The notes: generated by a model from the letters alone, not told the origin. Positions 36,676-49,711 are shown, counted from the first letter of the stretch. The stretch: 64,000 nt of DNA from Bacillota bacterium (GCA_021793215.1 JAJYTE010000004.1:1-64000), one strand, 5' to 3'. Made by a program: numbers and translations.

Positions 36676-37393
36676 CCCTTTGTTCCTGCATACCTCCTTG
36701 TTCGGTGACTGGCGCGCCGCGTCCTGCCGTATCGAGCAGTTCCTGCACGCCCACGACGCGGTAGCCGCGGCGGTGCAGCTCTTTGAGAAGACCAGGCAGG
36801 GCGGTGGCCGTCCGATCGGTCGGGTGCATCAGCACGATCGCCCCAGGCTGCAGTCGACTGAGTACCCGCTGCGCGATCACGTCCGGCGTGTGGCTCTTGC
36901 GCCAGTCGATCGTGTCGATCGACCACATCACGACGCGTACCCCCTGGCGCTGCGCCGCGAGGTGCACCGCCTGGCTCAGTTCGCCGTAGGCGGGGGCGTA
37001 GAGCGTCGGCGCGACTCCGGTCGCCGCCTTGATCCGCTCCGAGGCGCGCGTGATCTCCTGTTCGTTCTCCGCGACGCCCAAGGAGCCGACGTGACGGTGG
37101 CGATCGCCGTGGCTGCCGATCTCCATGCCCGCGTCGTGAATCTGGCGCGCCTGCGCGGGGTTTCGCTCGGCCCAGGTGCCGCCGAGGAAGAAGGTCGCCT
37201 TGTCCCCTTGGCTCGTCAGCGCCTGCACGATCGGGGGCACGAACTCGGTGCCCCAGACCACATTGACGGCGATGGACACGACCTTCTTGGTCGTCGGCAC
37301 CGACCTGAGTTCCGGCGGGTACGCCACTGGAGCGGTCAAGAGGTGCAAAACCAGTGCAAGCATGAGATCCCTCCCGAGCGGTAGGGTGCCCAT
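36668..37393 (-). CDS. ylxY: Polysaccharide deacetylase family sporulation protein (YlxY-like)
   Basis: KKVVSIAVNVVWGTEFVPPIVQAL...KATFFLGGTWAERNPAQARQIHDAGMEIGSHGDRHRHVGSL...SIDTIDWRKSHTPDVIAQRVLSRLQPGAIVLMHPTDRTATALPGLL. Confidence 0.88.
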   Translation of the reverse strand: MGTLPLGRDLMLALVLHLLTAPVAYPPELRSVPTTKKVVSIAVNVVWGTEFVPPIVQALTSQGDKATFFLGGTWAERNPAQARQIHDAGMEIGSHGDRHRHVGSLGVAENEQEITRASERIKAATGVAPTLYAPAYGELSQAVHLAAQRQGVRVVMWSIDTIDWRKSHTPDVIAQRVLSRLQPGAIVLMHPTDRTATALPGLLKELHRRGYRVVGVQELLDTAGRGAPVTEQGGMQEQRVG

Positions 37394-37414
37394 GCGAGGA
37401 TTCCACCGCCGCGG

Positions 37415-38107
37415 CTACCCCTCGTAGATCGCCAGCACATCGTGCAGGTCGCGCACGCGGTCGCCTTGCCAGTCGTCCACGTCGGGCCTGCGCGCGTCGT
37501 ACGTATTCGAAAGGTCGACTTCCACGAGCACCGCGCCCATGCCGCAGGCAGCGGCGCCGCTGAACTCGTTGTCGCTGCCGTCTCCGACGTAGAGGACATC
37601 TTGCGGCCCTAGGCCAATCCCCGCGAGCGCAGCCGCGTAGATGCGAGGATCGGGCTTCACGAGGCCGACTTCGCTGCTGAAGACTGGAGCATCGAAAAAC
37701 GGGGCCAGGGGGCTGCGCGCGAAACGAGCCGGAACATCCCCGGCGCAGTTGCTGCAAAGGCCGATCCCGGCGCCGCGGCGGCGAAGGTCCAAAAGCAGCG
37801 CCACCGCCTGCGGCAACGGCTCGAGCCCCTCCTCCACGAAGCGATCCAGGATCTCCCGCGCGGCGCTGAGGGCATCCGCGCAAGGCTCTGCGCCCAGCGC
37901 GCGCGCCATCGGCCCGAGGCTTTCCCCTGCGCTCCGCACATCCCCGCGCATGCGCCGCTCGAAGTCTCGGTTCCAGGCCTGCTGCAGGTCTTTTGGGTCC
38001 AGGCCGAGGATCCCGGCGCACCCCGCGACGGCCGAGAGGTGCTCGCGCCGACGGAAGGGCCGCACGAGCGTCCCGTAGAGGTCGAAGACGACACCCTTGT
38101 AGCGCAC
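37415..38107 (-). CDS. HAD superfamily hydrolase
   Basis: MRYKGVVFDLYGTLVRPFRRREHL...GIGLCSNCAGDVPARFA...EVGLVKPDPRIYAAALAGIGLGPQDVLYVGDGSDNEFSGAAACGMGAVLVE. Confidence 0.9.
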   Translation of the reverse strand: MRYKGVVFDLYGTLVRPFRRREHLSAVAGCAGILGLDPKDLQQAWNRDFERRMRGDVRSAGESLGPMARALGAEPCADALSAAREILDRFVEEGLEPLPQAVALLLDLRRRGAGIGLCSNCAGDVPARFARSPLAPFFDAPVFSSEVGLVKPDPRIYAAALAGIGLGPQDVLYVGDGSDNEFSGAAACGMGAVLVEVDLSNTYDARRPDVDDWQGDRVRDLHDVLAIYEG

Positions 38108-38166
38108 GCCCGCCCCTCCCTCCCATCTGCCGTATGCGTGCGGTCTGCCGCCCGCCGGATTGCGGA

Positions 38167-38198
38167 ACGGCTCCCCACCCGCATGGGCAGGGAGCCGT
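38167..38198 (-). terminator. Stem-loop downstream of the membrane-protein gene
   Basis: acggctccc...gggagccgt, 9-bp stem, 14 nt past the stop. Confidence 0.45.
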
Positions 38199-38212
38199 CA
38201 TCGCGCGCGGCG

Positions 38213-38893
38213 TCAGGCGCTCTTCGCAGCCTGCTGGCGCGCGGCGACCTCGTTGCTGCCCGCGACGCCGAAGAAGAGGAGCAGCATTCCGATGATCTGG
38301 GCTGGGAAGAACAGCACGCCGTGACCGAACTGGCCCACCGTGTCCGCGATCGAGAAGGCGATGCCTCCAAGGGCGATCAGCAGGTTGTAGCTCTGGTGCG
38401 AGCGCACGTAGGAGTAGAGCGCACCGAGGATCAGCGCCGCGCCGCCGAAGGCGCCGAGCAGCGCGTAGCCGAGCGTGACGAGCGCGGCTGGCGCCACCTT
38501 GGCGACGGTCGCGGACGCGGCGAGCACATCCTTGAGCAGTGGCGCGGTCAACGAGGTGGTGAAGGCGCCCACGAGCGCGATCGCCGTGAACAGCAAGATC
38601 CCTCCGAGGAACCAGTTGCCGAAGCGGCGCCAGATCAGGTAGACGGTTCCGGCACCCATGAATCCGGGTACCGCGGAGGAGAGCAGGAGGTAGGTCCTGT
38701 AGTCCCACCCTGCGAAGCCACCCTGCGCGAATGCGATGAGCTGCGTCAGGGCCGCCAGGGCCGCCAGGGTGAACGAGACTGTCCACCACAGCGCGTACGG
38801 CCGGTGCTTCTGCGCGAACTTCTTGCCGAGCTGCCACGCCATCACGGCGCCGATCAGAAAGGTCGCAAGCGCCGCGATCCAGAGAACGCCCAT
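38213..38893 (-). CDS. Predicted multi-pass membrane protein of unknown function
   Basis: MGVLWIAALATFLIGAVMAWQLGKKFAQKHRPYALWWTVSFTLAALAALTQL...; about 7 hydrophobic segments. Confidence 0.7.
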   Translation of the reverse strand: MGVLWIAALATFLIGAVMAWQLGKKFAQKHRPYALWWTVSFTLAALAALTQLIAFAQGGFAGWDYRTYLLLSSAVPGFMGAGTVYLIWRRFGNWFLGGILLFTAIALVGAFTTSLTAPLLKDVLAASATVAKVAPAALVTLGYALLGAFGGAALILGALYSYVRSHQSYNLLIALGGIAFSIADTVGQFGHGVLFFPAQIIGMLLLFFGVAGSNEVAARQQAAKSA

Positions 38894-38918
38894 TCCACCT
38901 ACTCCTCCCGAAGATCCG

Positions 38919-41015
38919 TCAGCGGGTCAGAAGCGCCTTGTGCGAGAGGTTGACGCGTCCCTTCTCGTCGATCTCCACGACCTTGACGTCGAGCTCGTCT
39001 CCCACCTTGACGACGTCCTCCACCTTCTCGACCCGATCCAGGGCGAGCTGCGAGATGTGGACGAGACCCTCCTTGCCGGGCAGGATCTCGACGAACGCAC
39101 CGAAGTTCATCAGGCGCGTGACGCGGCCATGGTAGACCTCTCCGGGCTCGGGGACCTTGACGATCGCCTTGATCCGGGTGATCGCCCGCTCCGCAGCCTC
39201 CAGGCTGATCGCGCCGACGTAGATCGTGCCATCCTCCTGGATGTCGATGTCGACCTTCTGGTTGCCGATCCTCGTCTCCTCGATGATCTTGTTGATCACC
39301 TTGCCGCCTGGTCCGATCACGTCGCGGATCTTCTCGGGGTTGATGCGGATCACCGTCACGCGCGGCGCGTACGCGGAGAGCTCCGTGCGAGGCGCAGGCA
39401 GCGCGGCCAGCATCTTGCCCAGGATGAACAGGCGTCCGACGCGCGCCTGCTCGAGCGCGCGCTCGAGGATCGCCCAGTCGAGGCCGCCGATCTTGATGTC
39501 CATCTGGATCGCGGTGATGCCGTCCGCCGTGCCGGCGACCTTGAAGTCCATGTCGCCGAGCTCGTCCTCGAGCCCCTGGATGTCGGTGAGCACGGCGACC
39601 CGGTCGCCTTCCTTCACGAGTCCCATGGCGACGCCGGCGACCGGCGCAACGATCGGCACACCGGCATCCATCAGCGCGAGCGTCGAGCCGCAGACCGATG
39701 CCATCGAGGTGGAGCCGTTGGACTCGAGCACTTCGGAGACGAGGCGAATCGTGTACGGGAACTTCTCCTCCGGAGGGATCATGGACAGGAGCGCCCGCTC
39801 GGCGAGTGCGCCGTGGCCGATCGAGCGACGGCTCGGAGCGCGCAGCGGCCTGGCTTCGCCGGTGGAGAACGGCGGGAAGTTGTAGTGGTGGATGTAGCGC
39901 TTGCTGTCGATCGCGCCGATGTCGTCGAGGATCTGCTTGTCGGAGACCGCGCCGAGCGTACAGATCGTCAGTACCTGCGTTTGCCCGCGCGTGAAAAGAC
40001 CTGTGCCGTGCGTTCGCGGCAGGATGCCGGTATCGCAGCTGATCGGCCGGATCTCGTTCGTGCGTCGACCGTCGGCGCGGATGCCCTCCTCGAGGATCAA
40101 CCGCCGCATGACCGCCTTGCGCGCCGCCTTGATGGCGTCCGCGACCTGTTGGCCCGCGTCGGGGAAGCGGTCCGCGAGGGCCGCCGTCACCTCGACCTCG
40201 AGCGCCAGCGTGTCGGCCTCGCGCTGCAGCTTGTCACTGTTGCGCGTCGCGGCCTCGAGGCGGCCCGCGAAGGCCGCGTCGACCGCGGCGCCGATCTCCT
40301 GCGAGGGCTTGGTCGTCGGGTAGTCTCCCTTGTCGTGGCCCGCGCGGCGCCTCAGGTCCTCCTGCATGTCAAGGACCTGCTGGATCTGGTCAAAGCCGAA
40401 GCGGATCCCGTCCAGAACCTGCTTCTCGGTGACGCGCTCCGCACCGGCTTCAATCATGATCACCGCGTCGCGCTTGCACGCGACCGTGAGGTGGAGGGAG
40501 GCGTTCGCCTGCTGCTCCTGGGTCGGGTTCAGCACGTACTCTCCGTCGACGATCCCGACGACGGCTCCGCCGATCGGGCCCTCGAAGGGGATGTCCGAGA
40601 TGTGCAAGGCTGCCGAGGCGCCGATCATGCCGGCGACCTCCATCGGGCAGTCGTGGTCGATCGAGAGCACAGTGACAACGATCTGTACGTCGTTGTGGAA
40701 CCCCTTGGGGAAGAGGGGACGGATCGGACGGTCGGTGAGGCGACAAGCGAGGATGCCCTTCTCGCTCGGGCGCCCTTCGCGCTTGATGAAGCCTCCCGGG
40801 ATGCGCCCGACGGCGTAGAGCCGCTCCTCGTAATCCACCGTCAGCGGGAAGAAGTCGATGCCTGGCCTCGGTTGCCGCGAGGCGACGGCTGTCACCAGGA
40901 CCACCGTCTCGCCGTACGTCACCAGGACGGCCCCGTTGGCCTGCTTCGCGAGGCGACCCGTCTCCAGGACGAGGCGTCGCCCTCCCCAATCACCCTCGAC
41001 ACGCACTACCTCCAA
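38919..41015 (-). CDS. pnp: Polyribonucleotide nucleotidyltransferase (PNPase)
   Basis: [84 protein letters not shown]...KH and S1 domains at C-terminus; probable TTG start at 41015. Confidence 0.96.
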   Translation of the reverse strand: MEVVRVEGDWGGRRLVLETGRLAKQANGAVLVTYGETVVLVTAVASRQPRPGIDFFPLTVDYEERLYAVGRIPGGFIKREGRPSEKGILACRLTDRPIRPLFPKGFHNDVQIVVTVLSIDHDCPMEVAGMIGASAALHISDIPFEGPIGGAVVGIVDGEYVLNPTQEQQANASLHLTVACKRDAVIMIEAGAERVTEKQVLDGIRFGFDQIQQVLDMQEDLRRRAGHDKGDYPTTKPSQEIGAAVDAAFAGRLEAATRNSDKLQREADTLALEVEVTAALADRFPDAGQQVADAIKAARKAVMRRLILEEGIRADGRRTNEIRPISCDTGILPRTHGTGLFTRGQTQVLTICTLGAVSDKQILDDIGAIDSKRYIHHYNFPPFSTGEARPLRAPSRRSIGHGALAERALLSMIPPEEKFPYTIRLVSEVLESNGSTSMASVCGSTLALMDAGVPIVAPVAGVAMGLVKEGDRVAVLTDIQGLEDELGDMDFKVAGTADGITAIQMDIKIGGLDWAILERALEQARVGRLFILGKMLAALPAPRTELSAYAPRVTVIRINPEKIRDVIGPGGKVINKIIEETRIGNQKVDIDIQEDGTIYVGAISLEAAERAITRIKAIVKVPEPGEVYHGRVTRLMNFGAFVEILPGKEGLVHISQLALDRVEKVEDVVKVGDELDVKVVEIDEKGRVNLSHKALLTR

Positions 41016-41058
41016 GGTAGCGCCTCCCTTCGTCTGACCACAGCCGCCCGCAGGCAAA

Positions 41059-41084
41059 GAGGGAGCGGGTCGCCCCGCTCCCTC
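41059..41084 (-). terminator. Stem-loop between rpsO and pnp
   Basis: gagggagcggg-tcgc-cccgctccctc immediately after rpsO stop, followed by TTT on the minus strand. Confidence 0.75.
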
Positions 41085-41085
41085 C

Positions 41086-41355
41086 TCAGTGCCGCAAGCC
41101 CAGTTGCTCGGCAACCGCCCGGTAGCGCGCCGGGTCGATCGAGCGCAAGTAGTTCAGCAGCCCCCGCCGACGTCCCACCATGGTGAGCAGTCCGCGGCGA
41201 GAGTGGAAGTCCTTCTTGTGCACCTTCAAATGTTCGGTAAGGTAGGTGATCCGCTCGGTGAGGAGCGCGATCTGCACCTCCGGCGACCCTGTGTCGCCCT
41301 CGTGCCGTCCGTACTTCTGCATGATCCCCTGCTTGCGGTCCTGATCGAGCGCCAT
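41086..41355 (-). CDS. rpsO: 30S ribosomal protein S15
   Basis: [89 protein letters not shown]. Confidence 0.98.
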   Translation of the reverse strand: MALDQDRKQGIMQKYGRHEGDTGSPEVQIALLTERITYLTEHLKVHKKDFHSRRGLLTMVGRRRGLLNYLRSIDPARYRAVAEQLGLRH

Positions 41356-41414
41356 TCGGCTCCTCCTGTACTTGCCCTGCGCACAGCCCCTGCCGTACGC
41401 GGGTGAAATCGATC

Positions 41415-41609
41415 CTAGTGCAGCTCCGCTCGCGGCCGCTCCGGCTCCCAGATTGCGTATAGCGCCTCGACGAACGCCTGCTCGCGCGGATCCTCCGCCC
41501 CGGTCTCCCTGTAGAACAGTTCGAGACGCCGGCGCAATTGGCGGAACTCGCGACTCAGCACGATCGACGTGAAGCGCTGCAGCAGTTCCTCTGGCCCGTA
41601 CTCGTCCAG
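41415..41609 (-). CDS. Small conserved-looking protein of unknown function, apparent CTG start
   Basis: aataggaggtggctcggcgCTG; [64 protein letters not shown]; coding-like G/C third positions; no in-frame ATG/GTG/TTG near the SD. Confidence 0.55.
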   Translation of the reverse strand: MDEYGPEELLQRFTSIVLSREFRQLRRRLELFYRETGAEDPREQAFVEALYAIWEPERPRAELH

Positions 41610-41635
41610 CGCCGAGCCACCTCCTATTATCCTGG

Positions 41636-42577
41636 CTATCCTAGCATATCGCCAAAGTCGGTCGCAACGCCAAGCGCACTGCGGGCATCCTCGCAGTCGC
41701 GCGCGATCTGCAAACGCAGCTCCTCTTCGCTCGCGTAGCGCTCGATCGGGCGAAGGAACGCTGCGAACGCGACCACGAGATCGTGTCCGTAGAGGTCCCC
41801 GGAGAAGTCCAGGAGGTGCACCTCGAGGAGTGGCGCATCCTCGTCGAACGTCGGCCGCGGGCCCAGGCTGGCCGCGCCCGCCACCACGCGCCCGTCGACG
41901 AGGCAGCGCACGGCGTAGACGCCGGGAGCCGGCATCGCCTGGTCCGGCTCGCAATGCACGTTCGCGGTCGGAAACCCGAGGGTGCGACCGCGCCGCGCCC
42001 CGCTGCGGACCTCCCCGCGCACGGCGAAGTCCCGCCCGAGCATGCCCCGCGCGGCGGCGAGGTCGCCTCGCCCAAGCGCGTCGCGCACGCGGCTCGACGA
42101 GACGGTCTGCCCGAGCGCCTTCGCCGGGGGTACCACGTCGAGGGGCACGCCATGGGCCGCGAGCTGTGCGCGAAGCGATCGCGCATCGCCGCGCGCCTTG
42201 CTGCCGTAGGTGAAGTTGAAGCCGACGACGACGCGCACCGGACGGATCAGCCCGAGGACGACATGATCCACGAACTCCTCTGGCGCCATCGACGCAAGCG
42301 CCGCGTCGAACGGCAGGCGCAAGAGCTGTTCGGCCCCGCCGCGCACGAGCAGGCGCCCTCGCTCCGCAAGCGGCGTCAGGATCGCGAGCCGCCCGCCCAG
42401 CACCCTCAGCGGATGCGGATCGGGCACCAGTACGGTCGCCTGGGTCCCTGCCGCGCGGGACGCCACCGCCAGGACGCGCAGAACCTCCTGGTGTCCGATG
42501 TGCACCCCGTCGAAGTTCCCAATCGCCAGGACCCCTCCGGGCGTCGGCGGCTCGGTGAACACATCGCGCCACAACAC
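41636..42577 (-). CDS. ribF: Bifunctional riboflavin kinase/FAD synthetase
   Basis: [45 protein letters not shown]...[15 protein letters not shown]...[15 protein letters not shown] start 7 nt after GGAGG. Confidence 0.94.
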   Translation of the reverse strand: MLWRDVFTEPPTPGGVLAIGNFDGVHIGHQEVLRVLAVASRAAGTQATVLVPDPHPLRVLGGRLAILTPLAERGRLLVRGGAEQLLRLPFDAALASMAPEEFVDHVVLGLIRPVRVVVGFNFTYGSKARGDARSLRAQLAAHGVPLDVVPPAKALGQTVSSSRVRDALGRGDLAAARGMLGRDFAVRGEVRSGARRGRTLGFPTANVHCEPDQAMPAPGVYAVRCLVDGRVVAGAASLGPRPTFDEDAPLLEVHLLDFSGDLYGHDLVVAFAAFLRPIERYASEEELRLQIARDCEDARSALGVATDFGDMLG

Positions 42578-42579
42578 GA

Positions 42580-43434
42580 TCAATCCTCCATGCCGAGAAC
42601 GGTCTGGGGATGCCAGATGCCCTCCGTGTCGCCGACCACGACACCGACCAGCCGGCCCGAGAACTCGGCGCGGTGCGGCCCCAAGGCGAAGGCGCCGGGC
42701 AGTCGCTGCCCGTGCGCGATGCGCTCGGCTTCTTCCCGCGTCAGCTCGACGGCCGGCAAGTGCGCGACGAGCGCACGAGGCGCCTCGGGTACCCAGGGCT
42801 CCTCGAGCGCCTGGCAATCGGAGATGCCGTGGACGCCGCTGCGCGTGCGCACCAGCGCGGCGAGCACGCCACCCGTGCCGAGCGCCTCGCCGAGGTCCCG
42901 CGCCAAGCTGCGTACGTAGTAGCCCGCGCCCACCTCGAGGTGCAGTCGCAGGCGTGCCGTGGACCCGCCCTCAAACCGTTCGACCGTGAACGCGCGCAGG
43001 GTCGCCATGCGCGACGGAAGCTCGAGGGGCCTGCCTTCCCGCGCAGCCCTGTAGGCCCGCTGCCCTGCGACCTGTCGGGCGGAGTAGGCCGGCGGGCGCT
43101 GCGGGTGTGTGCCGCGCAGCGGGGAGAGCGCAGCCGATACGTCCGTCAGGCGGACCCGGGATGCGTCGCCGCCTCGGACGAGCGGCTGCGCGAAGTCGTC
43201 GCTCGCGCTTGTGCAGCCGAGCCAGATCTCCGCGAGGTACTCCTTGTCCGCCCCTTCCGCGTAGCGGATCAGGCGGGTCGCGCGGCCGAACGCGACGACG
43301 AGCACGCCGGCCGCGAGCGGGTCCAAAGTGCCCAGGTGGCCAGCGGGCCGTCCGGTGCGTCGCCGCACCAGCGAGGACGCGTCCTGCGACGAGCAGCCGG
43401 GAGGCTTGACGAGCCCCAGCACACCGTCCTGCAT
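42580..43434 (-). CDS. truB: tRNA pseudouridine(55) synthase
   Basis: MQDGVLGLVKPPGCSSQDASSLVRRRTGRPAGHLGTLDPLAAGVLVVAFGRATRLIRY...GAGYYVRSLARDLGEALG. Confidence 0.95.
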   Translation of the reverse strand: MQDGVLGLVKPPGCSSQDASSLVRRRTGRPAGHLGTLDPLAAGVLVVAFGRATRLIRYAEGADKEYLAEIWLGCTSASDDFAQPLVRGGDASRVRLTDVSAALSPLRGTHPQRPPAYSARQVAGQRAYRAAREGRPLELPSRMATLRAFTVERFEGGSTARLRLHLEVGAGYYVRSLARDLGEALGTGGVLAALVRTRSGVHGISDCQALEEPWVPEAPRALVAHLPAVELTREEAERIAHGQRLPGAFALGPHRAEFSGRLVGVVVGDTEGIWHPQTVLGMED

Positions 43435-44387
43435 CACGGCCGGAGCAGCGAGAGAAGCGTTCCCTCCGCCTGCTGCATGCTCCCCTGGATCGTCGCGCCC
43501 GCCGCCCGCGGGTGCCCCCCGCCGCCGATCGCCACCGCGAGGCGCGCTACGTCGACGCCACCCTTCGAGCGCAGGGAGAGCTTCACCTGCCCAGGCTCCT
43601 CCTCGCGCAGAAGCGCCCCGACCTCGATCCCTTCGATGCGCCGCGCGTACTCGACGATGTTGAGCGTCTCCGCATCGGCCGCCGAGGCACCCGCGCGCGC
43701 GAAGTCCTCGAGGCTCAGGAGGACGTACGCGAGCGAGAGGTCCTCGCGCACGCGAAGCGACTGGAGCGCGGCGCCGAGCAGGCGCAGCCCGGAGACGTTC
43801 TGACGCTCGTAGATCTCCTGGGAGATCTCGCCCGGCTCGAGACCCGCGTCCAGCAGGCGCGCGGCCAAGCGATGGCTGTCGGGCGTCGTCGCGGAGTAGC
43901 GGAACCCGCCCGTGTCCGTCTCGAGCCCGATGTAGAGCGCGAGCGCGATCTCGCGGTCGATCGTCACGCCGAGCTGGTCGATCACGCGGGCAGCGATCTC
44001 CGCCGAGGCCGCCGCTTGCGGATCGACGAACACGACGTCGCCGAACCGCGTGTTCGTCGCGTGATGGTCGACGTCCAGGACGCGGGGCGCGTAGGCGTGC
44101 AGTTCCTTCGGCGCACCGGTGCGGCGCTCGTCCGCGCAGTCGAACAGCGCGACGAGGTCGAAGCGGCGGTCGGCCATGGCATCCCACGTCTGAAACTCCC
44201 CGTACAGCGGGATCACGTCGTAGACGCGCGGCACCGCGTCCGGCGTGACCAGCGTCACCTGCTTGCCAAGCCGCCGAAGGGCCATCGCGATCGCAGCGGT
44301 GCTGCCGATCGAGTCGCCGTCCGGTTGGCGGTGGAGGGACATGACGATCGTCTTCGCGGCGCGCAGCTCCTCGGTGACGTCCCTCAC
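43434..44387 (-). CDS. nrnA: DHH/DHHA1 phosphoesterase (NrnA-like nanoRNase/pAp phosphatase)
   Basis: AAKTIVMSLHRQPDGDSIGSTAAIAMALRRLGK...VALFDCADERR...RVLDVDHHATN...GGGGHPRAAGATI; GTGA overlap with rbfA. Confidence 0.92.
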   Translation of the reverse strand: MRDVTEELRAAKTIVMSLHRQPDGDSIGSTAAIAMALRRLGKQVTLVTPDAVPRVYDVIPLYGEFQTWDAMADRRFDLVALFDCADERRTGAPKELHAYAPRVLDVDHHATNTRFGDVVFVDPQAAASAEIAARVIDQLGVTIDREIALALYIGLETDTGGFRYSATTPDSHRLAARLLDAGLEPGEISQEIYERQNVSGLRLLGAALQSLRVREDLSLAYVLLSLEDFARAGASAADAETLNIVEYARRIEGIEVGALLREEEPGQVKLSLRSKGGVDVARLAVAIGGGGHPRAAGATIQGSMQQAEGTLLSLLRP

Positions 44388-44758
44388 GGTCCGGGCTCCG
44401 GTCCCGGCTCCGGTCCGATCTCCGGTCCGGTCTCCCGCAGGATCTCGTCGATGCGCTGGCCCACTGCGAGCGAGTCGTCCAGAAGGAAGCGCAGCTCCGG
44501 GACCTTGCGCACGCCGAGCGCCTCGCCGAGGCGCGTGCGCACGAACCCGACCGCGTGGCGCAGGGCCTTGAGCGTGTCCTGCTGCTCCTTGCCCTCCGCG
44601 AGGGTCGACACGTAGATGCGCGCGAACTCGCCATCCGGTGAAACCTGGGCGCGCACGACACTGACCATGCCGATGCGCGGGTCCTTCAGGTCCCGCAAGA
44701 TCAGTGCCGTCTCCTGCATGATGCGCTCCTGCAGGCGCAGAAGCCGCGTGTTCGCCAT
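44384..44758 (-). CDS. rbfA: Ribosome-binding factor A
   Basis: MANTRLLRLQERIMQETALILRDLKDPRIGMVSVVRAQVSPDGEFARIYVSTL...VPELRFLLDDSLAVGQRIDEILRE. Confidence 0.94.
   Translation of the reverse strand: MANTRLLRLQERIMQETALILRDLKDPRIGMVSVVRAQVSPDGEFARIYVSTLAEGKEQQDTLKALRHAVGFVRTRLGEALGVRKVPELRFLLDDSLAVGQRIDEILRETGPEIGPEPGPEPGP
44388..44435. repeat. Four degenerate 12-bp tandem units in the 3' end of rbfA
   Basis: ggtccgggctcc ggtcccggctcc ggtccgatctcc ggtccggtctcc; encodes the ETGPEIGPEPGPEPGP tail. Confidence 0.75.
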
Positions 44759-44776
44759 CCGATCTCCCCCTCCGGC

Positions 44777-45057
44777 CTAGCGTTCGCCGATTTCGACCGT
44801 GCGCGCGTCCAGTCCCGCGCGACCGATCTCGGCGAGCGCTTCCTGCAGCATCCGCTGCGCGTGCACGTGTGCATTCGCGCCGGCGCAGATGCCCAGTCCC
44901 AGCAGCTGCGGGTCCTCGAGGTGCTCCACCTCGCAGACGGCGACCTGTGGGTGGCGGCCCATCTTCGCGATCAGGCTCTGCGCGATCTGGCGCTTGTCCT
45001 TCAAAGAGCGCGCCCAGGGGATGTGGATGACCACCTGGGCGGCGTATAGCGCGAAGC

Positions 45058-45061
<4 letters not shown>
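44777..45061 (-). CDS. ylxP: DUF503 family protein YlxP; start uncertain (GTG 45034 or CTG 45061)
   Basis: VIHIPWARSLKDKRQIAQSLIAKMGRHPQVAVCEVEHLEDPQLLGLGICAGANAHVHAQRMLQEAL. Confidence 0.85.
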
Positions 45062-47586
<2,525 letters not shown>

Positions 47587-47886
47587 CCCCGGTAAGACTC
47601 TCAATCTTGTCGACGGCCTCCAGCAGCTTGCGCGCGAGGCCTGGGTCACGGATTCCGACGACTCCCGTGGGGCCGCGCCCGATCGCATCGCCGAGCGCTT
47701 CCATCGTGCCAGCGCGGTGTACTGGGCCCGCCATCGTCTCGGCGGAGCGCAGCGCGCGGGGAGCTGCGTCCACCGCCACCAGGATCAGCGCCATCGGGCT
47801 CTTGCGCGCTTCGACGCGCACCGCGTCGAGACCGAACACCAGCGCCTGGGCTCGACGCGCCAGGCCGATCAACTCGTAGAAGCGGC

Positions 47887-48156
47887 TCACGTGAGCGCCG
47901 CCAGTCGGGCGCTGAGCGCGGCGATCGCCTCATCGGGCAGGTTCGCCTCTAGCGCGCGACCGAGCCGCTGGTTCTTCAGCGCCTTCTCGAGGCAGGCGGG
48001 ATCCGGGCAGATGTAGGCGCCACGGCCGTTCGCTTTGCCCGTCGGGTCAAGGGCGACCTCGCCCTCCGGACTGCGGACGACCCGCATCAGCTCGCGTTTC
48101 GGGCGCTGCTGGTTGCAGCCTAGGCATAGGCGCATCGGCTGCTTGCGGCGCTGCAT
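47887..48156 (-). CDS. ylxR: YlxR family RNA-binding protein
   Basis: MQRRKQPMRLCLGCNQQRPKRELMRVVRSPEGEVALDPTGKANGRGAYICPDPACLEKALKNQRLGRAL. Confidence 0.94.
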   Translation of the reverse strand: MQRRKQPMRLCLGCNQQRPKRELMRVVRSPEGEVALDPTGKANGRGAYICPDPACLEKALKNQRLGRALEANLPDEAIAALSARLAALT

Positions 48157-48161
48157 TCCCG

Positions 48162-49190
48162 TCAGGCCCCTTCCGCCTTGATGTCGATCTTGTACCCCGT
48201 AAGCCGGGCGGCGAGGCGTGCGTTCTGCCCCTCCTTGCCGATCGCCAGAGACAACTGGTACTCCGGCACGATGACGCGGGCCGTGCGCGTCTCTTCCTCG
48301 ATGGTGACCCGAGTCACCTTGGCCGGTGCGAGCGCGTTGGCGACGAACTCCTCCGGGTCTTGGGAGAACCGCACGATGTCGACCTTCTCGCCGCGCAGCT
48401 CGTTGCCGATCGCGTGCACCCGCGCGCCCTTCGGCCCGATGCATGCGCCCTGCGCGTCAACGCCGTCCACCCGAGCCCACACGGCGACCTTCGAGCGGGA
48501 ACCCGGCTCCCTGGCGATCGCCTTGAGTTCCACGGAACCGTCGTGCAACTCCGGAACCTCAAGCTCGAACAGGCGTTTCAAGAGCGCCGGATGCGTGCGC
48601 GAGAGCATGACCTGCGGCCCCTTCGGGGTCCTCTTGACCTCCAGCACGTAGCAGCGCAGGCGCTGCCCTGGTACACAGTTCTCGCCGGGGATCTGCTCCG
48701 AGATCGGCAGCATCGCCTCCGCGCGACCCAGGTCGCAGACCGCGAAGCGCGCCTCGTTCCTGCTGACGACAGCGGAGACGACGTCCCCTTCGCGACTTTG
48801 GAACTCCTCATAGATGATGCCGCGCTCGGCTTCGCGGATCCGCTGCATGACGACCTGCTTCGCCGTCTGGGCGGCGATGCGGCCGAAGTCCCGCGGCGTG
48901 ACCTCGCGCTCCTTGGTGTCACCGAGCTCCACGCTCGGGTCGTCCGCCTTCGCGTCCACGAGGGTGATCTGGGACCGCGTGTCGGTCACCTCGTCGACCA
49001 CGGTCAAGAGCGCGAAGACGCGGAACTCGCCGCTCTGGCGGTCCACCTCCACGCGCACGTTCTGCGCCGACCCGAAGTTGCGGCGATACGCGGAGATGAG
49101 CGCCGCTTCGATCGCCTCGAAAAGCACGGTGCGCTCGATGCCCTTTTCCCGGGCCACATCCTCGATCGCCCGGATGAATTCGCTCGTCAT
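48162..49190 (-). CDS. nusA: Transcription termination/antitermination factor NusA
   Basis: MTSEFIRAIEDVAREKGIERTVLFEAIEAALISAYRRNFG...VRVDGVDAQGACIGPKGARVHAIGNELRGEKVDIVRFSQDPEEFVANALAPAKV; S1/KH organization. Confidence 0.95.
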   Translation of the reverse strand: MTSEFIRAIEDVAREKGIERTVLFEAIEAALISAYRRNFGSAQNVRVEVDRQSGEFRVFALLTVVDEVTDTRSQITLVDAKADDPSVELGDTKEREVTPRDFGRIAAQTAKQVVMQRIREAERGIIYEEFQSREGDVVSAVVSRNEARFAVCDLGRAEAMLPISEQIPGENCVPGQRLRCYVLEVKRTPKGPQVMLSRTHPALLKRLFELEVPELHDGSVELKAIAREPGSRSKVAVWARVDGVDAQGACIGPKGARVHAIGNELRGEKVDIVRFSQDPEEFVANALAPAKVTRVTIEEETRTARVIVPEYQLSLAIGKEGQNARLAARLTGYKIDIKAEGA

Positions 49191-49200
49191 CGTTCGCTCC

Positions 49201-49675
49201 CTAGTTCATCTTCGGGTCCAGATGCAGGTCGAGCACATCCGCCCACTGAACCCATCGGTTCTCTCCGTCCTCGGGACGAAGCAGCATCGCATCAGCCGCG
49301 ACGTCCGCGATCTCACCGCGAAAGTTCCGCTGCCCTTCGACCTCGGGTCGTAGGCGCAGTCGCACGGTCGATCCCAAAAAGCGCCGACAGTCGTCCAGGT
49401 TGCGCAGTACCCGATCGAGGCCGGGCGACTCGCACTCCAGCGTGTAGGAACCGGCGATCGGATCGCGCTCGTCGAGGAGGCCGGAGAGCCGACGGGAGAC
49501 GCGCTCCAAGAGGTCGAACGCAACGCCGTCTGGATGCTCCACCGTCACTCGTACAACGCTCCGACCGCGTCCGCCGACGAGCCGCAGATCCCAGAGCTCT
49601 GCACCTTCGAGGCGACACGCCTCGGCGGCGAGCTCCTGCAGCACGGCCTTCACCGAGTCTCCCAACCGGCGACCC
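49201..49675 (-). CDS. rimP: Ribosome maturation factor RimP
   Basis: LQELAAEACRLEGAELWDLRLVGGRGRSVVRVTVEHPDGVAFDLLERVSRRLSGLLDERDPIAGSYTLECESPGLDRVL; start assigned to TTG at 49675 (GTG 49653 alternative). Confidence 0.85.
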
Positions 49676-49711
49676 CCTAGGAAATCCTTGGCCGCACCGT
49701 ACACGGCCAAA

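Noticed and set aside
38736-41186. 816-aa + strand ORF
   Set aside because: Antisense shadow of pnp, composition typical of reverse-complemented GC-rich coding DNA
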